NCBI GenBank assembly: GCA_013399855.1
Contig: VXAY01006938.1
Coordinates: forward strand, 1,030,528 to 1,094,527
Direction of reading: 5' to 3'
From: Oxyruncus cristatus
Taxonomy: Eukaryota > Chordata > Aves > Passeriformes > Cotingidae
Length of the DNA stretch: 64,000 nt
Both the position numbers and the translations under genes were made by a program. Of the stretch, positions 29,301 to 44,300 are shown piece by piece; the stretch's first letter is position 1; every line of letters starts with the position of its first letter. The notes under the pieces are model-generated. The model did no database searches and was not told the DNA's origin. It worked only from the letters and a program-made list of their open reading frames with translations.

Positions 29301-32300
29301 TTGCCAAGACATTTTACAGTTCAGCAGAACCTTCAAAAAGTAAGTCACTACTTTTATTTTGGAATGTAAGGAGCAGGGTTTTTAGGAACTTTAGGTACAA
29401 AGGCTGAGCTGAAAGTTGATCTAAGTGATTGTAGAGAATTCATTTAATCTCCCTTTAACAAGCTTTAAAAGTAATTTCCAGACAACAGACAGGTGGCTGG
29501 GAGTATTTTGTGCCATGAAAGCCCCACTGAGGTTTCAGGCCAGAAGTTTTAGTGGTCGAAAAAGAGAAACAGGTTAAAACTTCAGAAACAACTGGAAGAC
29601 TTTGTCTGTTCCACAGGATAAATCTGCATTACAATGGAACACTGTTAGCTGAGTTATAAATATTGAACATAATGTCCACAGCTCAGTTAAGGCTACACTG
29701 AAAGGAAGAGTAAAATTCTGTGCTCGCGAGCTTGTACAACTGCCTGTCACTTGTGCACACAGACACACACAGGATGAAGAAAGGCTTGGTCCTGTTCACT
29801 AAGGAAATGATAGCTGAGGGGAAATTGCCTTTTCCTTTCAGTATGAGTGATGTGAGTGATTAGTCTTCATACTCCCATCATTTGTGTTTTACAATTTAGA
29901 GATAACAGTGCTTGCACATGTATGGTGTTTTTGTAATTGTCACAATCTAGCTAGTAGAACATCCCTGGTGATTTGTAAGTCACGGGCATACAGAGGCAGG
30001 AGGGAACTTCAGTTCAAGCTTCCTAGATCATCCTATCATACGCTCAGGTGATCTACTTCTATAAGCCTTCTTTGAAGGAGATTGCTCCATCTCCTTAGGC
30101 AGCCAGTTTCTTCTAAGTATCCTAGTAATCTGAAGGTTTTTCTAGATAGCTACATCTAAAAATAAGAGCAGACACTGTAAAGAGCACTATTAAATCCAAT
30201 CACTTTCTACCAGATGTATTATGAAGAGCAAAAATTTTTAATTACTGACAACAGTTGGGTCAAAGGTTGTGCCTCACAAAACTGAAGTCCAGTGCCATCA
30301 CCATTAAAAACACCTTGACCTTGATCCTACATAGTTCTCAGCTCATAAGCAAATACATTTGTCTAATTTAAGATGAATTTTTAGAAAGTGTAAGTAAACA
30401 ATGGAGAAATCAAAGGAATTAACTGAAAGGATCTCTGCATTCTTACCGTATGTGGTAGTTCTGTAACCCTATACAAAACTTAGGAATTAACCTCTTCCAA
30501 CAGGAAGTCAGGGCTTCCAGAATACTGAACAGCTCTTCTCAGATTTTCTTAAGTAACAACGCTCTATATAACTTAAACCTGATAGTACTGTCAAATATGT
30601 GTAAGATGAGAGTGTCTGTGTAAGAAATATAAAAACCTTTAAAAATCATATAGAGTGAGTTAAGTCAAATGATTGTATATTTGAAAAAATAGTGAGACTT
30701 GGAAAGCATGATACCAAAAGAAGAGAAAAACTTTTGCAGCACATGAAAAGCAGAACATAATATACATTTGAATAGCAGCTGTTTGTGAGATCTTGGGAGT
30801 TTGATGCATATGCAGAACTTTAAACACTAAAAAAATTGGTATCATTTATATGCCAAGAATTAAGTAAGAATATGAGCATTAGTAAGATTTAGGCAAAAAT
30901 GAAGTCAGAAGAAAAACATTTAAAAATAATTTAACAACCTGGAAACTACCTGGAAGAACTCCTTAAAGCTAAAGCAAGCAGTGACTTTCAATGCCTGACA
31001 TTCTATTAATATAATCAATGTATAAGACTGGAAAATAAACTCACTCATACAAAAACTTTTCAAATAAAATGTGAAGAAGGTATAACAAGTAAAATAAATA
31101 AATAATTTTTACTATTGATCAGAAAGCAACACTTAAAATGAAGCTATAAGCACTTCTTATAGCTAATGCAGTTTGAGTTCTGATTCTGAAAAACCTGTAC
31201 AACATAAGTTGTACCCATTTAACTTCATAAGCCAGATTTCTTTGCTCCTGCTGATGTCGTTCAGCTGTTTGAATACACACCACATACTTACTGCATTACA
31301 CTATCACAAACAAAATAAACATGTTTTATTTATGAACTGTATGCCCAGAAACCTTGAACAAAATAGAATATAAATAAGAGTTATGTTGATAGAAGGGCAA
31401 CATAATTCATGAATGCTGTAGGATCATTCTTTTGAAATACACCTTAAATGTACTTTGAGTTGATTTAGAATAAAATAAAATCCCTGCTAAGAAACATACT
31501 CACCCTTTAAAATATAGTCTGTTAACAAGCTTGGCACTTTCTCGCTATCTTCTTTCATGGCATGCAGAACTAAAGTATGAAAAAAAGTAAAGCAGGTATT
31601 TAGCCATCAATTAAACACAACACTCAAAATAAATACCATGGAGCTGCTTCAACTACTCATAGAGATATTATTACAAGATTAGTCAGAAAACTCTTAACTG
31701 AAATATGAGAAGGTACAATGAATGAGACACATCACATCTCCACCTTTCATTTGTGTAATTCTCACTGAACTCTACAGTACATGGATACAAGAGTCCCATT
31801 TTGTGTGGTTAATTATTACAGTAAAATGTCATCAGACATAACAACAACAGCAGAAAGCACCTCTTCCCTATAAAAAAATCTCACCAAAAGAAAGCCACCA
31901 CACCCAAAACTAAAATGTGCTAACAACTACTGATGGGCTGGAAATCTCAGGCCACAAAAGTATGCTCCATTACTTAATATCTTTGATCTTCACCTCAAAT
32001 CATGGAACAATGATGCTTTTCTGGATGTGACTTATTCTATGAAAATATTAGCGGTGGTTTTTTTTCCTCCCTGGAATGGTGAATGTTGGCTGCTGTAGCT
32101 TAGAAAAATCTTAAATATATGACTGAATTTGGTAATAACTTAGAATAATGCCAAAATGACATTTTTATGACGTATATGAAGTCAATCTTGTTCATCTTGC
32201 CTATTTCAGAAGAAGGGAAAACACGTGGAATAGCTCAACTTGACACATATAAGCTTGCCTGTTACTCCATAATGACAAACAATGACAATCCCTTATAAAG

Positions 32301-35300
32301 TGCTCTGGACAGGACTAAAAGAATCAAAAATACAGAATTATATTGAATAGCAGTAACCTTCAAATTCCTCATACGAGACTCCAGACTCTAATTATAACAA
32401 GTGTTTAATATCTATTTTTATGTTAAAGATAGACACTAGTGTTCATAACTACGGAATAATACACAGCTTTGAAAGAAAAAACAACTGAACAGCCCTAAAC
32501 ACCTGCTTTACTGTCTGCCTTAACAACAGCAGAGAGTGAGTTGGAAACCTGCAATGGAGCCACAGGATCAAGTTCCAGCCACAGCCAGCCCACAGAAGTC
32601 AATACTATTAATACTCTTCACAACGCACCTGTACAAGACTTTCTGTTAATAAACTGTCAACATTAAATGCTTTCTGGAGGCTTTAGTCTCTCTCCACTTA
32701 ATATTTTCAAGAGCAATTTAAATATGGCAAGAGGATAAAATTTCACTGCAGGAGTAGAAATGAAATGAGAAATTCATTTGTCACAAAATAAGTATGAATT
32801 AACAGCTATGGGTGTCTACTGTAGAAAAACAGGGGGAATTTAATTCCTGCTTAAATATTTAATTTACTCCAGAATTTATATATTATTTATTTTCTCTTTC
32901 TAGGAAATAACTAATGAGCCTTTTACCATCTCAGCTACCTGTGGAATCACAGAACTGTGATGCTGAAAATCACCTTAAGACATAGTTAGATCCAAAGCCC
33001 TGCACTGAGATCTGATAAAATACAATGACACACTCTACCACCTATTTTTAAACTGTTCCTGTAAACCTCAAATGAAGGAGATGCATTGACTCCTAGAGAT
33101 GCCCAGTTGTATTAAATCACCTTAGTAAGTAATTTTTAAAAATACAATCTCATTTTTTCTTGCAAATTAGAATTTAAAAAAAAAAAACAAACAACCAAAG
33201 AACTTAGAAATAATTTTGAGGATCTGGCTAAAAAGATGTGAAGAACAGGGAATTCAAAGCATTGTGAAAACTCTTGTATGGAATTCCTAATTATCAAAAT
33301 TTACTCAAAAAAACCCCCCCAAACAAACAACCAACACCCCAAAACTACAGAGAGAAGGCAGCTATTTTAAAGGCAATCAAGCGCAATCATTATGCAACTA
33401 CTCACAAGTGTCTTGACATCCACTTCAATTTTTCAAAGTCATTACAATAACCTCAATAAAGCACAGTAAGTTTAAACAAACAGGGGTATATTGGGCAGTA
33501 CACAACAGTATTGCCAAATTACGTAACATGCAGTATTTTCCATAGGGCCCAGCTGTCAAAATAAGGTGAGAAATTTTACTTTCTGATACATGCAAGTTGC
33601 TAGCCTTCAGGGTTTCAGTGAATGGATAGAAAACCAACATACCATGAAGGCTCAGTTAAAGCTGGCCAAAACGTATGGTTAAAAATCATGCAACTTTACA
33701 TACATGGCATAGGGTAAGGGGGAAGAGAAAACTATTTGGATTCATGGTTTGGAGCAACCACAATTGGAAACACAAAGAGAAAAGAATCAGTGAGGGAACT
33801 TCATATGCTCACTTTTGGTTAATGTCTGAAGATCTTCAACAGATGGGGGTCCGTTTTTCTTCTCATAAGGAATGACGGTTGTTAAGTACTGTCAAATGAA
33901 GAACAGAGTTACTTGAAGGTCCTTTACTGTAACTTTGTTGCTTGCGTTTTATTTTACAAAAATTGTAGCAACTGAAATTGTTAGCCACAAATATTCATAT
34001 TTTACAACAGATTAAGATTTTACCTTTCCTATCTCAAAGCCTTTATCACAGAAGCCAACTTCTATTTTTTTTTTCCAAATTATGTGGCCAATTTAGAAGC
34101 CATGCAGCTAAACACTAAAAAAAAAAGTATTTAGAAAATTGGAGCTGTTTACAGTATAAAGTTTCTCTGCTAGGTTTCTTCCTCAGAGCCTATGCACACC
34201 AATAGCAAAATCCTTCCCCTTCTCCTTCCAGAAGTCCTTCATATACCTAAAGTACTTACAATCAAATAAAAGCTCAAAGAACAACCTTCCCTCAAACAAC
34301 ACTATAAATGCAGATGAACAAATTTCAAACTTGCTCTTAAAAAAGAGTATAAATATCAAGCAGGCATCACGAGTTGTATCTAAAATCAGAATGTAATACT
34401 TTTCAGAAAGTACAGAAAAAACCTTTCCAGGTAAATATGGATGTAACCTCCAAGTAACTTGGGAAACTAAGAACAGTCACCTTTTTAAAGGATTCCAGAG
34501 CACAACTGATGCTGGCTTTTGGCATAAGGCATTCAGGTTTGCAGAAGTGTGCTAAGAAGTATTTGGGGAAAAAACCTAAAGAAACCCTTGAACTCAGCAT
34601 ATGCTTTGTTTGAACAGCCTCAAAACTGCTGCAAGATTTTCCCAGTGACTGGTTAACTCTTATCGAGAACATGTAACATTTCAAAGATTTTGACAGATCA
34701 AAGCCCAGCCCCAGCTCCGAAGGTGGTGTAGTCCCCTATGCAAAGAAAATTAGGCTGCCCCTAATTTCAGTAAGGTGAAAATGAAAATGGACAACTTTCA
34801 CCTTTTGCTGCTATACACTTCCAACCAAAAAGAACAAGGCAAGCCTAATGAAACACAAGGCCCCACCATTTGGAATTTGATTAAAATTATGAGTTTTAAT
34901 AGTTGAGTGTGCTAACAAATTGCTTCAAACCAAATCAACTTTTTTCTAGTTACTGAAATCTTTAATTCTTGTCTGCTTAAAAAACAAAAAAAAGGCAAAA
35001 ATTTCTCAACTCTTTCAAGATCAGCATGCCCGCAGTGCAAACAAGATTAATTTTCAATTTGTGAAGCAACCCTGTTGCTCATTTATTAAATGCATTTTAG
35101 ATGATATCTTACTTTGCAGCCTCTATGGATGCGTATTCTTCTTAAAGAGGTCAGCATTTCAAAAGTACTGAAATCACTGGAATTTTCTCCAGTGGAAGAA
35201 CTTCCCTCACTTGAATTTGTAAAAGTTTAACAGGAACTTTATTCTGGGTTAAGAGCTACAAGGCAGTAGGCAAAGTAACCCTCAGTTCCTCATCCAACTT

Positions 35301-38300
35301 GAGACCTATGTAGTTCTCCATGCAACAAGCAGAAAACATGTTATACAAAGTAAAAGGTCTCCTCTCCTTGTAACAGCACTTCAGCGAGAGTCAAGTGTAA
35401 ATCAGACTCTGGTGAAGAGCTTCACTTCGGAGAAGGAGATTTGAGTGTTGCCAAATGCTGCTACAACCATTGCCATGTTTTCAGCAGATTGTGCACCTCA
35501 CCCTCAAAAACATCATCTGCCTAAAGCCAAACAGACTCAGTTCAGTGTCACTTAAGGGAACCAATTGTATGGGATGTACTGACACCTCACCAAGACCTTC
35601 TTCAAACACAGGGTGCTTTTCTCGCTCCCTTTTCTTCTGGCATTTTCTCACATCCACTCAGCACAGAAGAGGAAAGTTATGTAATGCTTCTTAGGAAACA
35701 GTCAATTTTCAACTTCTTTTACAGGAGATCTAATCAACCAAGTATCAGCAGAGAAATGTCCACTTAATGAAATGATCAGAATCGATAGCTTTCATCACAA
35801 GGTTGATGAATCTGCAAATGTCAAAGGTGAAACTGGATCCACTAACTCAGAAATCAGACCTTTGTCTTTTCCAGCCTGCAGAACTAAGTGGCATTCTACC
35901 CTTTACCTAGACAATAAACTACTAGGACATGTTTCACTGGACCAAATACTGGTTTATCCCTGTTTTCCTTCTCCCGTAAACTCCATCTACCATTTTGCCT
36001 CTCTAAAAGTAAAAATTAAAAATAAAATAAAATAAAAAAGTAATTTCTCTCCTAGTGTCCAGAAAAAATGCTTTTTCTCATCAATACTTTGCAGCTGTAA
36101 CAATCAGTTTCTATAATAACAGTATAAAAACTCATTTCATAAATTGCTGTATGAAGGATAACATATTATGAAAAGGACAAAAGAGGGACTAAAGTCTAGC
36201 TGACCGATGTGACCAAGTATTAAATCTACTGTGACCTCTAAATTTTTGAAGCAGATTTGATTATAAGTAGCAACTCGCATCACAATTTGTAATCAGAAAA
36301 AGTATCTGATATGTCTGAAAATCAAAATTAAGATGACTATCTTGAATTTTCCTCTGGAACTATGATCACATTAAAAACATTTCAATGGGTTTTATGCAGC
36401 TGGGTGTTGTGGTGTTTTGTTTTTTTTTTTTTCCAACTGCATTATCAGATGGGACCAGGAAGTGCCCACTGGAAGTTTATCTTTCAATGTTGAAGAACTC
36501 CAATTATTTTTCACTTATGTCTCAAACATACACACAGAAAAAAGGGCTAAAATTTAAAAAGGGAAGTACCCACTATCAGAGGGTAGTAGAAGGTGGTAAA
36601 TACCACTAAACTTCAAGATTGAAAAGAGTTCTAAAATAACTGTTCAAACTTGTCATAAACTTTAAGTTGCGACATTATGTGTAAGAACTTCTGCCTTTCC
36701 AGGTACATTAAAAATTGTCTGTCCTTGCATTTTTTTTTAATCAAAATTCCAGATTGTTAACTAACTCTTCCCCGCTAGCAGAAAACACATGAATGTGAGT
36801 TTATAATGAAAATACACCCTGAAAAAAACAGTCAAATTAATACTGTGAGAGTAGCACTAAGAAACTGAATATCTCATACTTCTTTTACTTTGCAACTTGA
36901 TACAGTAAGAAGATGACACCAGTATTTCAGAAACAAGGCCAGGGGTTGGGTAATGTGACAAAAAAGGCCAATCAAACAAAAACCTTCCAAACAGAAAACA
37001 AATGCCATAGAAAAATGGATTTCCAGGACTAAATCATAACAGATTATCTTTCCCACCTTTCTTCACTGTAGTTCATGTTATTTCCATGATCCTTTAGGAT
37101 ACAGGAAGTTAAAAAAAACAAACATAACCCCACTAACAAAGATATCGTATAAGACAAATCAGGGGAAAAGTATGATCAACACAAAGAATAACATTAGTAA
37201 ATTACCTAAAAAAAAGACTGGAAGAGTTATCCAATCAGTGTTATTGTTAACATATGATTATGCTACTTATGGCTAGAAGGAAGCAGTGAAAGTCTTTTAA
37301 CGAAAAGTGTGATGGGGTGACATAGCTAAATATGTTCACGTCATGAAAATACACAATATTTAAAACACCTAAAGATACAGGTAAACAGCTGTAATTTATT
37401 ACTACATGGTAAAGATAGCAAAGAAAAAAACCAACAGAGCTGTATCTTAGTACTGAGATAATGTATGCAGTCAGGTAAGCTCTGCGCATATGTTCACGAT
37501 CCCCAAAGCTGGGGACAAATATCTGGATCGATGTATTCATAAACTCATACATAACCCTTGCCTGAGAAAGTGGGTAAGCCCATGATTTGTAATCTCATGC
37601 TTCCAGAATGACTTGAGAGTTGTTTTACCTTCCAAAGTCCTCTGGAGGATCCAACACTCATCTCCCAGACAAAAGCCTAATCAGCCTGGACTTCAAAAAT
37701 ACCGGACAATTTATTGCCTCAATGGACTTCCCACCAGTAAAAGAAAATAAATAACTCTAACACACTCCTTTGGCACAACTGCATAAACTATAATGGGTGG
37801 CTACATGTTAAATAATGTGAAACACCAATATTATGTAATGTGTGCCAAAAGACTAAATAATAGCATAAGCATTAACAGCTGACTGAAATACAGAATGCAT
37901 ATAATAAAATACATACTACATTTCTGAAACAAACAGCAAGTACTATTTTGAAATAAAGCATAAGAATCTTGCCTCTGAGGGACATACATCTCGCCTATGG
38001 CTCAGGCATTTTGTATCAGTAATCTGCATTGCACACATTTGGCTGCTTTTAAAATCATGCCGTTTCCAAAGGCAAAAGACATACAATACAGCCTATGCAT
38101 TTTCCAGGTGTTACTCTGTTTTTAGATATATCAGCTCTGAACATTTGAAGAAAAAAGAAAACAGAACCTTTTTTTCCACTTGGAGGTAGTGTGAAAGTTG
38201 TTAATGCTGAAGGCTGATATGCTATATCTAACCTGATACATATTCTTTGACTAGGTAATAGATTTTTACAGACATGCAACGTATCTGAAGCAGGCATTAT

Positions 38301-41300
38301 GGCTTTTAGTCTGGGGTAAGAAATACAGGTTATTAGCTCAGCACATCAGAGTATCAAATCCTGATTCTCTCGAGCTGTTGAGGAGAGAAAGAGACTGAAG
38401 GTTGATCAGAGTCCTGAGACAGGGAAGGAGCAGAGTTTCTAACATTTTGCCCTATTTTTTCCTGTCTCAGCATTTATCTTCAACTACTGTCAATTTTCAA
38501 GATCTCAGCTCCCGAAAGTGCAGGTAAAGAATGAGAAAAAAGAGAGAAGAAAGCCCAGCACCTGTTTCTCTCCACTCGAGTTTCCAAAGGTGTGGCGGAA
38601 GCCATTCTGTATGACATTTGAGATCCCTTCCATGCTGAAGCGCTAAAAGTAGTGAAAACACAGCAGAGAGAAAAAAAAGGCACAGAGAAAAGTTCAGAGG
38701 ACTATTAATCAGCATTTACCAAGACTGTGAAAGACAAATGACAAAGACAAGCTCTGAGGTGTATTTCAGCACATTTCTATTTCTTCATTCATGTACCTAA
38801 TTTTTTATCATTAAAAAGCAAATCTGATAACGGCAGTTAAGCAGTATTTCTATATCAAAATTTATTCAAATAAAACCTTCACACCGTGGACCTGATAATC
38901 GAGACTTGCCTTTTAAGGCTGTTTCATTTTGAAATGTAAAAAATAGCATTTTGAAAGTTCAGTTCACAGTAAAATCTACTCTAACATTTGTGTTTGAATG
39001 ATATACATTTAAAGACACTGTTGATACCAGTTTTTCAGATTTTAGGCACCTACTAGAAACACTGTTCAGTCTCCACCTCTTTAAAATGTTTTATGCTTTC
39101 ATGCTTCCTTTTCCACAACTGAAGCAACAGTTACAATCCCCCCTTTTCTGTAATATGATAAAACATACAAAATTAGTGAATAATACACCCATATTGATTT
39201 CAAGCTCCATTACATAGAATTGTGGAATCCAAGTAAAGAAAAAAATAGTATATAATCCAACCACAGTTTTTTTTCTTGAACTTTGTAATCCTTTTTGCTT
39301 GCTGGAGAAGACAAGTGAAATAAAATAAAATAAAAAAAAATCTCAAAATAATTTTGATGTTTAGCATGAAATATAAAAATAAAAATATAATAAGAAGAAA
39401 CTGTCAAACTGCTGAAACAGGGCAGTAAAAAGACCACATCTCAGCATATTTATCAGAATGTATGTCTATATGGGAGGGGGAATAAAATGTGCTGTAATAC
39501 AGTATTCATTTGCTATCTAAAGCACGACAAGGTCAGTAAAGACATAAATGTTACCAAAGCTATCTTAACCCTTTTAAGATATCCTACTTAGGGGAACGGG
39601 TATCTTCAAGCCCAGACTATTTTTAATTGCTCTCCCATTTGCCTTTATGAGAGGGGTAAAAGTTTTAGAAGGCTAAGAAAGTGATTTAATCAAAGACTGC
39701 ATCAAGGACAAAAAATTAAAGTATCTATTTTCTTTCAAATTCAATTATTGTATCTACAGGAAAATTCATTTTCTTAGAGTATGAAAATTCAACTCTACTT
39801 CCAAACTTGGTATTTAAATGAGACTTCACTATAGTTAATAAAATTACTAATTTATACATTATTTATCAGTAGAAACTCGCTTTTCACAAAGCTACTTGAA
39901 CATACTATCTTTATGCACATTCTCAGCACTTTCTTAAAAAAAAGAAAAAAAGGAGTGTTGAAGGAAGGAAGCTTGCACCTATTTCTGAGAGAGGGCTCTC
40001 AAATCTGTGTCTAGTGACAGTGAAAGCTATTTTCGAAGGAATCACACATATGCAGCACAGAGTCGTACTTATGAGCTCGTCTATTCACTCCCTCTTAGAA
40101 AGCAACCGGACACATCAGCATCTTGAAGCGACCAAATACGAAAATAACTTACACTGGGACCACAGAGTTATATTTGTAAGCATCATTCATGTTTCTAAGC
40201 TTGAAACTAACTAGAATAGCTTATGAATCACTTGACTCAAGTTTCAAAACAAAACAATTATTTTTCTTTCAAGGTAAAATACCCCTTTTTGGTTTTCCAT
40301 GACTGAGAACCAAGAAGGAACTTTCACTGTGCTCTTGTAAAGGGATGACAATTTTGTATGGTTTTCCAGACATATACTTTCTTAGAGTTTCATTAACATT
40401 TAGCTACACACATAGATTTTTCATTATACAGACAAGATCAAAACCCCCTTTAGGTTATATCACAGGTATCTTATTCTCGTAAGTTTAGGAATAGATTCAT
40501 GAAGTGTTTGTACTTCATTATAAATGTTAATTCTTTATATTTGAAAAGCAAACCCCAAAACCTTTTCAGGCCAAACTGAAGCATTCTTTCTGGGATTTAG
40601 CCAAGATCTACAAATACACATTTTTTGCATTCTATAAGAGGCACTAAGAAATTCAAACATTAATATCTCAAATAATTTAAAATTATACTAGTCAGATAAG
40701 AAAGTAAAAATTGCATTGACAAGCTAATAACCTAATTTCTTTTGTTCTTTGTCTCCTCTTATTGAACCCTGCTTGAAAGACATTTTTGTTTCATTTTTCC
40801 TTTTGCTGCTGTTCTGTAAACAACAAAACAAATTCTCCCCACCCTGTACATCTGCACTACACTTTGGCCTTATCCCTGTCTCTTGTTGGATGTAGTAACT
40901 CTGCCCCAAGTTAAGAGATCTGGGCTAAGATTTTCACTTTTTTCCTACCTAAAAACCCAATACAATCAATAAATATCTGCACAACTACATCAACAATATT
41001 TCCTGCAAGACTAACACATACTAAAATTCTCACAGTGAAACCAAACAGATCAATGAGTTTGCCTACTGACAAAAGAACACAAAGTAGTACATCCACAGAC
41101 AGTATTTTCTGCAAGAAAGGTATGCTGGTACCAGGCTAATTTGCAAACACGTAAGAAAATCTTTTTTGAGTATGGGCAGAGGAAAATATTATATAACCTT
41201 GTGAAAAAAAACTTTCAATAGGAAGTGCCTAAGCCTTGTTTGCGAATGAAGGTATAGAAGCAGGTGTACCAGGTATCTTGATATAATCTAGGACTGCTAC

Positions 41301-44300
41301 TTCCCACACAGAAAAAACAAAACACATTCTAAAAGTATAGAGAGCTATAAAAATTTTCTTACTGTTCCAGGCATATGACCTCTTTCTTGCTTGCCATTCT
41401 GAGGACTGCCATTTTTCAGCTTCTTTTTCTTCTTTGCAGTTTCTTTGTGCTCTCGTTGTTTGTTTTGCACTTCAATGAGGACAGAAATGAAGCTGTTTTT
41501 CACTTCCTTCTCAAACTCCAACTCATCTCGTAGAGCCAGCTGCTGTACCAGTTCCTCAGAATAATCCTTAATAGCAGTTTCAATTTCTTCTAGCAGTTCA
41601 TTTAATTCAGCAACAGACAATCTTTTTATTCCTATAAATATTTCATATAAAAAGTAATCTGTCAAAATTTTAAGCATGAGAAAACTTATGGGGATTGAAA
41701 GAAAAAAGTACTCTGAAATTTGTCAAAACAAAAAATTCAATTCTTAAACTATATTTAACTCTTAACTATATTTAAACTCCAAAACAAAATTCCTAAAAGA
41801 ATAAACACATCCCAGAGGCAACAAGATTAGCAACAAGAAGAGAGTTAAACTTTTTTCTTACTTCTAAGAAATCTGAGATAATCTGCAAATATGAAGAGAG
41901 TGTTGGCAGTTAAGGAAGCTGAAGTAAGTGCTAAACTTCTGACATCACTGTTAACTATTACTTTCCACCTGTACTCACTGTTCGAAGTAAAAGGCCTGCA
42001 TATTTTCTGACACAACAATCAAAACTTTGGCATTTCTGGAATCCCTGGGTTTTTCACCCATAGCAATACAGAAACTATATTTTATGAGAAAGGGAGTCTT
42101 CTTGGTGATACTGCTAAGGTATCTATGCATATTAATAAAAGCTTGTCCCAAAGTTTTATGATAATATTTTTAGAGGCATTTAGCAGAAAAACTAGCAAAA
42201 TCCTCAAAATTTTCCATGTAGTCAAAAGCATGGCCTTGTGTTGCCTGAAACAAAACCCCAGATCAATAGCATTAATAGTTTTGACATAACATGAGACTGA
42301 ATTGGTCAAAGCTAAATCAGAAGATTGTAAAATGTTAATTTGTAAGGAAAAAACAAACATCCAGGTTTCCATTTTAAAGGTACTGCTGGGTCATGTGTTA
42401 CAGAGAGCGAAATTATGACCAAGAAAATGTTCTGAGGCTTGCTTGGGTTAAAAATGTGCACATTCTTTGAGGACTGCTTTCTGTTCCAATGTAAGTCACA
42501 TCCAGTGTAAGACACACCCAGGAAGCAAGTAAGTCTGAGTAGTTGCTATGTCAAAGAACATAATTTTAATTGGCACTTGAGAAACAGCTAGTCCGGATTA
42601 CATCGACAGGTACCATCTGTTTAAGGACACTGAATAGATGTTTGCAATTATTTAGTTTCATAAAATTAGTCTAGTAAATATCATGTCTAAAAAAATTCTT
42701 GTAAGCACCAACAGGTAAGTGTGGAAAAATATAAATAAGGCCACAAACTACAAAAAAGAGCAGCTCTTAGAAGCATCAAAGGTAATACACGACATGTAGA
42801 TTTTCTCTCGTAAATTACAGCAGGGAAAATTGATTGGAGAAAGCTCCTTGCCACTTATTTAACTAAAGAAAAAGCAATGAAACCTGTTAAGACAATTCTC
42901 TGTCAAGGAGACTTTTTCAGAGTAGCTTAGGCTTAAACTCTGCTCAAACCCTGTAACAGTACCGAGAGAGCACCTCTGAGTCCCAACACTTCAGAACCAG
43001 CTTCGCAGCCTAAGAAACAATTGTTCCAAAAACAGAGGTGCAGGCTACCCAACTGCAGTCCTGACTTGTTTACAATAGATCAGTTGTCATTATCAAAGTC
43101 TACAAAGGGCTACATAGGAAATAGTCAGCTAATGCAGGTGAGTGAAGACAGAGAAATTCAAGTCCAGAAGACTACAGGGATTGAAACTTAGATACGTAGG
43201 CTTAAGAACTCACTTTTGTAACCACAGCTTGACTGTTGGACTGCCTTAATACATGTCTTTTCCTATACAAGAAAAAACTAAATACAAGTTTTGATTTCCT
43301 GCTCTGAATTCTGAACATGAACACCTCTGATCTATCCTATAAAAGCCAGATAGTTTCCAGCAAAAACCTGCAAAAATTTCAGAGAGATGCAGACCAACAC
43401 TGAAGCACCTTTACACACTGAAAAAAGGTAACAAGAGCTTAGTGACTTGAAAGACAAGAAAGCAGATTCTGAGAAACTGGTGAAGCAAAGTTAAATTAAC
43501 TGCTAAAGTAACTCAAGGTACAGTTCGGTCGAGACTGACCTTTAAACCATAAAGATGCAACAGAGAAGATGGACTCGAGACAAAGCAAAATAAATATGAT
43601 ATGAAACACCAAGCAAGCTTGATTAGCTCCAAACCTAAAGACATATGGAACTGTCAGGAAAGCAGGAAGCCCTGCTGAACACAATACATTTTGCTTTCAC
43701 ATTCCTTAAATTTATGTGTTGAGACAGTTGAGAGTCCAGCCATGAAAATGATATCTCCTCCATAAATCTGAAACGCAGCAGAAACCGTAAGTGATGCCCC
43801 AAGAGGTTGGCCAGTTTTCTGAATCTTCTAGAGTTTATATTGATGACCCAGACTACAGGAAAGAAAGCACTAAACTTTATAAGAGGGACCAAAGTATAAT
43901 GATTGTCTAATGAATATCCTTTGTGTCTCTATCACCTTTTAGAATTGATTTTGACAAATGCATAGATTAAACAAATTTTTCTGTTGTGAAACTGGTTAGT
44001 CACAGGTTTCTTTTTCATACAATTCAACCTATTGCAATTAAACTACACATGTAATTGCTTTTGTACAGGGAAGCACAGATAATTTCATTTGAGTAGGAGA
44101 CACAAAGGATTTTTTTAACTTTTAAACTTTTGGAAGGTGAATGGGAGGGCTGAAAAATATGCATGGTCCTTATGGGGAAAAAAAGGAATGGTCACCTTAT
44201 TTTTGTATTACTGTCTATGAAGACATGTTGCAGTGACTGAAACAGTACCCAAGAAACACCATTTTCTTTATTTACTGTGTAGCTTCCAAGAGTTTTAGCT

